Of a stretch of DNA of 64,000 bases, positions 54,580-64,000 are shown piece after piece. The translations under genes were made by a program, and so were the position numbers. The notes under the pieces were generated by a model. That model saw only the letters and a program-made list of their open reading frames with translations, was not told where the DNA came from and searched no databases. Within the stretch, counting starts at the first letter, position 1, and the number at the start of each line of letters is the position of its first letter. This DNA is from Cyrtodaria siliqua (lineage: Eukaryota > Mollusca > Bivalvia > Adapedonta > Hiatellidae): the NCBI GenBank assembly GCA_037043455.1, contig JAWPHD010005115.1, forward strand, positions 62,001 to 126,000, given 5' to 3'.

Positions 54580-55640
54580 AGAATATAACATAACATAACA
54601 TAACATAACATAATTTTATTCAGCATTAAACCACAATACAATAGTTTATAGCCTACATATACATCTGAAAATACAAAAGTCTGTCTCTCCCTTTCATGGT
54701 GACTTATATCCGTCAGCAATATATAATACGTTTTACCTGGAGGAAAGTAAATATGTATGTTTTATATTAACAACACTTCTTTTTATAGATTTGCAATTAC
54801 AACATATCGTCATAAATTCAAGTTCATTGAATAGCATTAGCCATAGATGTACATATCACTCACACTCAACTATATCAAGTTCACCCACTTTCGTGATACA
54901 TGCATATGTACATTAATTATTTTGAATGCGTTTTTTAAAGGCATAATATAAATATTTACTTAATTGTTCCAAATTATTTTTAGATTGCTTTGACATAAGA
55001 GAGTCTAATTTATTAAGTGTTGGCCATCTGCAGAAATATCTAGGAAGAAATCTTGTTCTTAGTTCAGAGTAAAACGGGCACACAAGAAGAAAATGGTACT
55101 CATTCTCAATAACTCGCATATTGCAAAAAATGCAAACCCTTTCATTGCGTTCAATATTATTATGTCTACCTGTTTCGATAGCAAGTGCATGTGCAGATGT
55201 TCTAAATTTCGTTAAAGCAATTCGGAATTTAGGGGTAGTAATTGTACTTAAATACTGTTCATAGTTAAAATTAAATTTAAATCTACTATATGTCAATAGT
55301 CTGCTAGAATTATTGATAGATCCAAACCAAGATTGCTTGTATTGATCTAAAATTCTGAGTTTAATTTGATCGTAAGGGATATCGATCGTTAGTTGACTAT
55401 GCCAAATATCCGAAAACCCAAGATTTTCTAATTCTCTCTTAATGTGCCAGGCCCAGTTCATGCGATTAAACCTGTGATTATTATTGTGTTCGCATTCTTG
55501 TTTTATCATGATGTAACTTTTATAAATCAAGGAATCGCGTTTGGTAAGCACTTTAACCCAGTATTTAAGCATTCTCAGTTTTCTGTATATTTTTAAAGGG
55601 TAGCGACCTAGCTCACCGTATAAACCTTCTAAATTTGTCG
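54580..55640 (-). pseudogene. LINE 3' fragment with C-terminal Cys-His domain
   Basis: Minus strand frame 55572-54913 (219 aa): LLTYSRFKFNFNYEQYL, FRIALTKFRTSAHALAIETG, RVCIFCNMRVIENEYHFLLVC (Cys-x2-Cys...His...Cys), then a short tail to a stop. This is the region after the RT in L1-like LINEs of invertebrates. It is followed by a UTR and a (TTATG)n tail at about 54585-54610. 5'-truncated, so no RT; the frame itself is intact. Confidence 0.75.
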
Positions 55641-55927
55641 ATTTTCTGACACATAAGATGTTTCTTCAAAATTTATTATAAACAATTTCTACGTTAGGAG
55701 CTTCATGGAAACCCCACACTTCACCCATGCTTTAGGATATCCAGATTCATTGAGTAATTACCTACCTGAACCCATCCATAATGATCAACATTCAATTATT
55801 CATGAACTGTTGATACACTCCAGACCTGAAATGCAACATTACCCGAAACGTTATGAAGTCAGCACAGAAAATAACATAATACAGATACAAAGAATGAACT
55901 TGTTCTAAATGAAAAATGATATAAATA

Positions 55928-56140
55928 GTAGGAATGAATTTCATATTGTGAACATTCATGGTGGTAGGAATAAATTTCATAATTTATGGAGGTAGGAATG
56001 AATTCCATATTCTGAACATTCAAAAGTATAGGAATGAATTCCATATTCTGAGCATTCAAAAGGATAGGAATGAATTTCATATTCTGAGCATTCAAAAGGA
56101 TAGGAATGAATTGCATATTCTGAACATGATAGGGATACGA
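55928..56140 (+). repeat. Minisatellite, about 36-bp unit
   Basis: Five to six units of AGGAATGAATTCCATATTCT with GAACATTCAAAAGGAT between them. Derived protein repeats on both strands are not genes. Confidence 0.9.
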
Positions 56141-56197
56141 ATTACATGAGAGCATGTACAAAGATCCAGGACAAATGCCCCCCAGGACAAATGCCCC

Positions 56198-56530
56198 CCT
56201 GCTCATTTTTGTATAGGTGGACAAATGCCCCCTCATGTTTTTGTATAGGTGGACAAATGCCCCCCTGAACTTTTTACAAGGTGGACATAAGCCCCCCTGA
56301 TACATATTCCCAGTTTGTAAGTAATTAATCTGTTTGTGTTGGTCACACTTTGTTTTTTTTATAGCTCTAAATACTTACAAACTGGGAATTACCTGTGAAT
56401 TATGTGATTATTCTTTTGTATGAATTTAATTTGCAAAATTATCAGGGCGTCCGCTTGTAAAAAGTTCAGGGGGGCATTTGTCCACCTATACAAAAACATG
56501 AGGGGTCATTTGTCCACCTATACAAAAATG
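56198..56530. repeat. Large foldback element
   Basis: Arms 56198-56325 and 56374-56530 pair over most of their length. Cores: TTTTTGTATAGGTGGACAAA against TTTGTCCACCTATACAAAAA, AGTTTGTAAGTA against TACTTACAAACT. Each arm contains two or more ATGCCCCC-type units. Loop about 50 bp. Confidence 0.88.
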
Positions 56531-59500
56531 TCTATTATAAATCTATTTTTTTTATTTATTTTTTTCAAGACCCACATAGGGTCCTTGGTCTAAAGATTGA
56601 AACAGCACATTTTAATTTATAATCAAACTGTAAGAATGACAAAATGCATTATTATGCTTGTTTTGAGAGAGTGAGTCACGTGGTGCCTGTTGAGATGCAT
56701 ATCCTGTTGATGAGCCATCTGTCAATATGAACAGTATGATCCCCATGATCACAGAACAATACAAATGTCACAGATTGTCTCCATACATACACCTTGAGAT
56801 GATAGTGTTAGACTTTTGAGAGATGATATGAAAACTGTGATTACTGTACAATACAAATGTCAATACTTGTCTCTATACACCTTGAGAAGATGGTGCTGGA
56901 TTTTTGAGAGATGATTTAAAAAACTTGATCATTATACAATAACAATGTCACAACTTGTACATGTATGTACTACATTTTGAGAAGATGGTGATAGATTTGT
57001 GAGGGATAATGTCAATAACTTGATCACTATGAAATAAAAATATAACAACTTGTCTGTCCTATACTTTGAGATGATGGTGCTAGACTTTTGAGGGATTGTG
57101 TGTTTAGAAGAGTCCTGTAAAAGATTAGTTTGGAATTGAAAGAGATTACTTGATCAAGATGAGCGGTTGAGATGGTTGAGTTGGTTGTCAGTTTGTTATC
57201 TGGCATTGACTATCACCTGATAAGACTTATAGATTCTTATCTGTGTAAAAATGTAGTTTGTTTGTGACTTCTAAATATGTTCAGTTGCTCTCATGTGGTG
57301 TGAGGTGTTAAGATTGTTATAACCATAAAAGTGATGTAAGAAAAGTTTGTTTATCCTTGCTTGTACTTTGCTAGGAGGCATTTTGGCAAGCAAATAGAAA
57401 TGGTATTGTAAATGTAGGACTGTTTGGATTTTAGTGACCTGATAGTGTTTGTATTTCTGAGGTGTAGAGTCCTATCGCCTGTTTTGGACCACCGCTCTGG
57501 ACTTATGTGACATGATAGCTAAGCGGATTGTTTATATACATATATATAATTATACTGATAACATTAAAGAACTAACAGAAAACACATGGAATGAACACGG
57601 ACTGCATATTGTCTGGGACTCATTAAGAATATGTGAATGCAAGAACACTTGCAATAAAATATACAGATTAATTCATAAACTTTACATTTTCGTTAACTTT
57701 TGAAAGAGAATTTGCTTTAAAAAGCATTTTCAGCAAAGATTTTTGGTTCAGTTCTCTGTAACAGACCAGTCGGGGAGAGACATCTGGAAATAGATAAAAT
57801 ACTGATGAGATTAATTTGCATATAAATTCATCAAGAACCATTGATTTGCATGCAGAAACATTTGGAAACATTCATTAACTGTTCTTGCTAATGGACTTAT
57901 TAATTGGTTATGAATAGCACACCAAATTTATTTACATCTCAGACATACATATGTGCAGTAAGAGGACATATTAATTGATAATGATATTCATTAGGGTTCT
58001 AATATCAGAAAATATGTTGTAAGTGTTCTGGTTTATAATCCTGAACAAAGAAAAGGTGATATTCCAGGCTATTGAGCCAGAAGGGGTTCTGGTCTGGATA
58101 ACTGTGAATGGAAGGTGTGTTTATGCCATTGTCTATAGGTGTTAAAGGAAGCAGATAATCATCCACACTTATAGGTCATTAAGTAATCAATTCCAGTTAT
58201 GCAATACTTTTGCCAAAAATAATTGGAAAGTCAATTTTATTTGTAACAAGTCAGTGGGTATGTGAAGAGGTCAAAGAAAGATGTAAAGGGACTGGGCTGT
58301 TGTAATTAAGGAGATGAAGGGACATACTAGTTGTTTGGCTCATCAGTTTGGCACAAGTGTTGGAATATATTGTAATCATATGGATTTGAGCAAATATATT
58401 CAAACATCACCAGTCTTATAAAAGTGAATGTTTCAGGAATTATTGTTATACGTTTTATTCAACTTCGAAGTGTTAGTGTTAAAAAATGTGAACAATATTT
58501 TACATACTGAATTATCCTGCTTAAGATAATTTTCTTAACTTTAAAAACTTGTTCAGTTTATTATAAATACAATAGTTTGTGGACTGACGAAGCTTATTTC
58601 AACTAAAACCTAACTCCGGTGTGAATATTTTCAATCTCATAAACTGAATGGAACTTACATAGTGAAAATGTTGTTGGAAAGAGCGTCTGTCACGTGGGAC
58701 ATGCTTCTTCATCATCGGATGTTAGTAAAGGACGTGACAGTAGTAACAGTATCGGGGGTGAAATATGTGTCGGGAATACTGTTTGACATGACTTGTTTGT
58801 CAGTTCTCATGGGAATATCAGTGGTAACCATCGTGGTGGGAAATCGCAACAAGGTAAAGAATATTATAATCAAACTTCTTTGTTTATGTAAAAAAATTCT
58901 GGACATGGAAATGGGTTAATACATTAGAGCCTTATTGAGTTGACAGTCCTTAAAGTTTTAATCTTCATGCAACCTAAGCTGTGTTACCACTTCCAAAGTA
59001 TAATATCTATGGTCATGTAACAGTACAATTCTTTGGTGTCGGCAGTTTACTGAGTTATGCCCCTTTCATTAAACCTTGCACCTAACCTGCCCTGCAAAGT
59101 AATCAACTTATGTTTTTTCCTTATAATTAAATAATCATGTTTCTGTAATCCGCGACTTCTACTCAGCCACACAGGTTCTGTAATCCAGTTTTACATTTTG
59201 TCTAGATTTTTTTTTTAATTTTGCTTGTTGGTGATCCATTTATTGACCCCGTTATAGGTCTGTTATGGTCGGGGTGGGCCACCCTCAGCAACCTAAAGAT
59301 TTGACCTCTGTCTGGTACCTTACAACTTGTAAAATCCAGTCAATCAAGAGACCGGATTTTATTAACCTAATATTCCTTGTTACAGAGAGTTATTGCCCTT
59401 TTCTCAAGCTTAACATAATTGCAAAGTATACTACTAAAAATTGGCTAAGGATAAAAAAATTTGCTGTCTCAATTTCTTGCTGAAATAAATAACTTTATTT

Positions 59501-60299
59501 CTATTTTACATGAAATTATTTAGGGCAGTGTAAGGTCATGTGATCTCATATTGTGGAATTGTTGAAGTATCAATGAAATTAATATCGTTATTGTGAATTA
59601 ATTTCTAATAAAATTATATGGAAGAATAAAAAAGTGATCCTTAGCAAATTTTGAGTAGTATATTTGACATAGTAAACCTTATTACAGTAGTTTATACTAT
59701 TCAGTCGCATAGATTCTATATAACCCAGTTTTAAATTTAATTTTTTGTTATGCCCTTTTCATCAAAACCTACAACCTAACCAGTATCATGATTTACTATA
59801 AAGTACCATCAAACTTCATACAGTTGTTCCTTTATACAAAACTTTCACTTTTAATAACATGTTAACAGTTTTATAAGGATTTCAGAATCTAAACAAAATA
59901 TTCTTCATGCTTTTTAAAGTATATTAAAAAAACATTTCAGTTTTGGTATTTAAAATGTAATTGCCTTTCTTTTTGATTCTGTATTTTTGTTTCAGTATAT
60001 ATTTTAGTCTAACACCCGGATATTGTTGGTATACTTTTACAAAACAAACCTGTATGTCAGTACAGCACATTTAGGTGTAGAGAATCATTGCTAGTAAAGA
60101 ATCACTTTCAATTCTCAGCTCATGTATTTTAGATTATTTTAAAATTTTCCAAGCTTGAAGATTTATGATATACCGGTAAGAATATATTTATTTTAGAGAC
60201 AAAAGTAATGATTTCTGGGCATGGAAACGGGTTAAATTGGTAAAGTTGGCACTAGGGATATATTGGTACAAAATGACTTATTGAAAAAACACAGTTTTT
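56531..60299. other. Gene-free stretch
   Basis: 56760-57090 has a degenerate repeat of about 85-120 bp ('gagatgatggtgctaga', 'acaaatgtca'). At 58657-58854 a short plus-strand frame precedes a donor-like AACAAG|GTAAAG and could be an upstream exon of the 62 kb gene, but no reading frame stands out. Other frames are short. Confidence 0.4.
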
Positions 60300-60345
60300 T
60301 GCCGGCTGTTGCGGGTTCGAATCCCACTGGGAGCTCAACTTGCGA
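60300..60345 (+). mobile_element. SINE scrap, second family
   Basis: GCGGGTTCGAATCCCACTGG with GAGCTCAACTTG, shared with the reverse of 20690-20800. B-box only. Confidence 0.5.
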
Positions 60346-60439
60346 GGAAGTGTATTGCAAATGCTTTTGTTTGATAAATACACAATTTATGTTTGAAATT
60401 GCTTGCATACAAACTAACCAAATATTCTAAGAATAAAAC

Positions 60440-60600
60440 GGGGCCATCATTTTGTTAAAATTAAAGCATGAGTTTCACAACCTGCAGTATGATGTCTTAT
60501 GATGCCGAATACAATCATATGAAGTTTCAATCCATTACCGGTATGTAGTTTCAGAGATACAAGCTTACATACAAACTTCCACCCAAAAAAATCGACGTCA
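60440..60600 (-). repeat. Dispersed repeat shared with 39.5 kb
   Basis: 'gatgccgaatac', 'aagcttacatacaaact'. Noncoding. Confidence 0.6.
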
Positions 60601-62172
60601 TATATAGCTTTACATGTGTTGAAAATGACGTAAAAGACCATACAAACAAACCGATTGATTCTATACCCTCTAACCCACTGTTCCCTTCCAGTTTTTAAAT
60701 TTAAACACAGAAATATTAACTGTTGTTAGATCTGTGATTTAAACAAGTAACATTTGATTTCTCAGTCATTTATGTTTGGAAAGACAATTACACACTTTTT
60801 TCAGATTGCCTCCAGTCCCTGTAATGGTACCTTTATCAATGTAACTTGGGCGTATAACCTGGTCAGACTTGTTGTTGTTGTTGTAAAGCCTGTTTTACAG
60901 CCTCCTTCTGTAATGTCTTATTTCTTTAATTTTAGAGTAAGAGTGTCACTCCGGGCTTATTGAACTCAAAATAATGGACCACTGTCTCCAAATATAATAA
61001 AAGACAAATACTATTTATAATAAAATACTGAAACTATTGTTAAAGAGACGCACGCCAATCCAAGTGTAGGTAATTCCTTATAGACCATTCGCCTGTATGC
61101 AACCAGAGAATCCCGGTATGACTGGGTACAACAGAGTAAGAACTGAGTATTTAATCAAACCATCAATTTATTCATCTTTTATCATTTTGATTTGAAACCT
61201 GCTTGCATAGAAATAAATAAAAGGTAATAAAATTGGGAGTTTTATTATTATTAATGATTTGTAAATATATTATACAAATTTTATAGTAATAAAAAATAAA
61301 ATAAATGAATATCTCGGGGTTTGAAAAATCAAGATTGCGGTGTGTCCCTTTAACCCATAGCCAACTATGAATGTATAATGGACTGTCTTGTCTTTACATT
61401 TAGACCATTCCATTTATGTTACAAAGGGGTGTTGTAAACCCTGTTCAGCCTGTGAATTAATCGCAGGCTGATCTACTCGCAGGCTGATCTGGGTTTACAA
61501 TGGATGCAAAGGCTATTGTAGTCGCCCCTAGCAGGCCAAGGGTTAATTAAGGTATGGAGTTTACAAGGTGCTATATTGTGACTTGTTATTTTCATGTTTT
61601 GTAACCTGATCCCTGTCTGGAATTCGAGACGTGTCTAAACTGTGACCTGTTATAACAATAGTAATATCTAAAGACAATGACTATTCATACCAGTTACTAG
61701 TTGCTATTATTAATCTAACTGGCTTGTAATTCTATACCATGTATTGGAAAATGTGAAAATAAAAGTGACTTAAGTTTTATGTTTAAGAAATTTAGTGATT
61801 AATTCTATTCTATATTTTAACTCTAAGAAATAAAATTGGAACATTCTGCCATAAAATTTCATGTATCGAAATGGATCAAAATGTCAAATCAAAATGGATA
61901 CTGTTAGAGATTATATCGTGGAAGAAATGGACACTTCTGGCTCAGTGAAATTTCATAGATAAGATTTAGATGAGACTGAAATTATCAGTAATTAGTATAG
62001 TTATGCTAATTGTTAGTTGGAAAGATGGTTCCATTTTTTGATGATGCCTTTGTCATAGTGATTATCATCATTTTCATAGTTAAATTGTATTTCTTTTACA
62101 AAAACATAAAAACAAAGGACAAGTTATTCATGCAAAACATGTCGGGCAATGAATGTTGTTTTGGTTGTGCAG
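60601..62172. other. Gene-free stretch before the 62 kb gene
   Basis: Contains a local duplication near 61460-61490 ('gcaggctgatct' twice, 16 bp apart). No supported gene; the promoter of the downstream gene is not identified. Confidence 0.4.
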
Positions 62173-63992
62173 GATCTAATTGAGATGGAAAGTTTACCCA
62201 AGACAATGATAGACGTGTTAAATGGAATGTTTAAAAATCATAGAAATCCATCGTGGCACGTGCATGGAATGCACGACAAAGTTGTCATGAACATTATGTG
62301 GTCTAATACTAACACATCAAATCCTGATTTTCCTCAAAAGAGTTTCACACTTTCTTCTGCAGTGAGTTTTGTTTACCTTTTAAATTAATAAATTTAACTT
62401 CTTTGTTACAGTGAGTTTTTTGGGGTGTGGTGGTCGGGCTGGGTGGGGAGGAGAGGGTCAGTTTAGATTCTCTGCTTTTGCTTGTTGTCACTAAGACTAA
62501 CGCTATCATGACCTAATCTGACATTTCTTTTTGCTGCTGGTAGACATTATCACATTTACTTTAATATTGTTACGACTTTGATGAAGGAATCATTGATAAA
62601 ACAATATGGTATGTCAGATTGTTCACAACTGCATATCAAAGTTAAATTTGAGTCACTGACATGTTTGTATAATTCTACAATAAAAAGGGAAAAGAAGAGA
62701 CACAATCCTTATAATCGCAAACCAGTTGATTTTACACAAATGTGAACTGTTCCATGTGCAATTGTTGAGCCTTTTACTACACGCAAAATTACAACTTGAT
62801 AAACAAGTGTGACAAAAAAAATTCATTTTAATATTCAGCAGAAATGTATCGACATGTATTTACCGGTTATGTTTCAGCTTGAATGCTTTTGTATAATTAT
62901 TATGTTTTTGCATCATTGAGAGGTTGTAAAATATTTCTGTTGCGCGATTAATTTGTGATTATATGTTGTCAGGGGGAAAAAAAACAATCTAAGACTGAAA
63001 AACCAATCAAACTGCTGGAAACCATATGAATACGAGAGTTTGTAATTACTCTTTCTGAATGTGAAAGATTGATTATTTCAGGTTCTCATACTTTCACAAA
63101 TATAATTATGAAATGATTATATCATTCCCCGTTTAAATAAATGATGTGTTGATTGCTTCAGACTGCTGGCCTCATAACACCATCAGACTTAGTAGAAGAG
63201 CAAGACATACACAAACCAGCTCACCAACCAACACCTACGCCACCTACTCCTGTTGTCAAGACGACCATAACCAAGCAGCCTGTTGCTACAGAGGCTGTTG
63301 CCAAGGAAGTGAGGGAGGGGCGTAAACAGCTTCCTCCAATACCTGACAGGGAGACCGAGGCTGAGATGTCAGCGAGACTGAACAGCAAACAGAACGGCAT
63401 CATGACTGGCGGCAGTGGCTACGGGCAGTTACACCTGGAGTACATACTCATGGCAGAGTAGTAAGTATATGTATATTAATTCATTCGTATCTTGTCCGAA
63501 CAGGAAGCAACACAGAAACATGACAGTTCAGTTACATTAAGAATTCATGCTCATGGGTAAGAGTAGTAAGCTATAATCTGTATCCATTTCAACTTTTCTG
63601 TAGATAAGCTTTATTAGCTGTGTTGTTTGAGAATTTACCGAAAATGAAGCTCAGCTAAGCAACAACCTGTCCATAATTACATGTACATAAAGTGGTTTTA
63701 TATATTACGGTTGACCAAATTAGTGTTTAAATGACGTGAATGACAGCTGAAAATAGTAAAATTGGTTGAACATTGGATAATATATTATTTCTTGCTGATT
63801 CTTCTATAAACTCTGTTTCAGATTTAGGTCTGCACACATATCACTAGTGATGCAATGTCACCCTTTATGTCTCAGTAACAGCCTTCACAGTTCACAATAT
63901 TTATACAATGTACACTTCATATTTCAGTAACGGCCTTCACAAGCAGAAACTTCCAGGTGTTTATATGATTCCATCCGTCTTATCTCCTCTTA
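62173..63992 (+). CDS. AKTIP: AKTIP/FTS homologue, first three visible exons (partial)
   Basis: Exons 62173-62361, 63162-63460, 63928-63992, continuing past the right edge. ATG at 62185 is the likely start (MESLPKTM). Junctions TGCAG|GATC, GCA|gtgag, TTCAG|ACTG, AGTA|gtaag, TTCAG|TAAC, TTA|gtaag; phases 0, 2 and 1 all agree. The encoded protein has a 59-aa first segment, a Thr/Pro-rich linker, then RKQLPPIPD and GQLHLEYILMAEYNGLHKQK followed by LPGVYMIPS. That closely follows vertebrate AKTIP (KKQLPSIP, then YLEYSLLAEF and KQKLPGVY) at the start of its UEV domain, an E2-like fold lacking the catalytic Cys. AKTIP acts with HOOK proteins in the FHF complex that links endosomes to dynein. Part of the UEV lies outside this window. 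The N-terminal segment has no counterpart I know. Confidence 0.75.
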
Positions 63993-64000
63993 GTAAGTTT

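Noticed and set aside
55859..56305. 148-aa repeat protein
   Set aside because: By-product of the 36-bp minisatellite and the foldback; no conserved frame boundaries.

Overview
This is AT-rich eukaryotic (metazoan) nuclear DNA. The genes have introns with GT-AG junctions, and there are tRNA-derived SINEs, LINEs, a DIRS-type retroelement, many nonautonomous DNA transposons, microsatellites and minisatellites. The dispersed repeat with GACG/GACA runs and the SINE types look like those of bivalve molluscs; that assignment is inference, not proof. There is no bacterial-style operon, rRNA or CRISPR array.

Layout. 1-5.9 kb: dispersed repeat family A, split by a 4.6 kb L1/Tx1-like LINE with an 11-bp target duplication. 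6.05-9.58 kb: a DIRS-like tyrosine-recombinase retroelement with inverted termini and an internal complementary region; most of its reverse transcriptase is deleted. 9.6-25 kb: a graveyard of mostly minus-strand LINE pieces interrupted by MITEs, SINEs, a hAT-like element and a striking 817-bp palindrome-array element (21921-22737). 25-32.4 kb: dispersed repeats, a SINE and a small hAT-like MITE.

32.4-46.8 kb holds the main discovery: two intact, convergent, spliced genes bounded by TTAA duplications and a short inverted repeat. The plus-strand gene (3 exons, 191 aa) encodes a stand-alone protein with the cysteine-rich ballast domain of the P2X7 C-terminus and no channel part. The minus-strand gene (9 exons, 773 aa, every splice phase compatible) encodes a THAP zinc finger followed by a DDE-like transposase core. 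Both start near an identical 12-bp CRE-type motif. I interpret the block as a 14.4 kb Kolobok-like composite DNA transposon, or a domesticated descendant, carrying a P2X7-ballast gene as cargo or partner.

46.8-50.2 kb: the rest of the target repeat, then a TIR-bounded element containing the largest family-A array. 51.3-52.3 kb: a minisatellite whose unit carries a consensus 5' splice site. 53.2-54.4 kb: a MITE disrupted by a hAT-like MITE. 54.6-56.5 kb: a LINE 3' fragment, a minisatellite and a foldback. 56.5-62.2 kb: no recognised gene. 62.2-64.0 kb: the first coding exons of an AKTIP/FTS (UEV-domain) homologue that runs off the right edge; it is the one clear conventional host gene.
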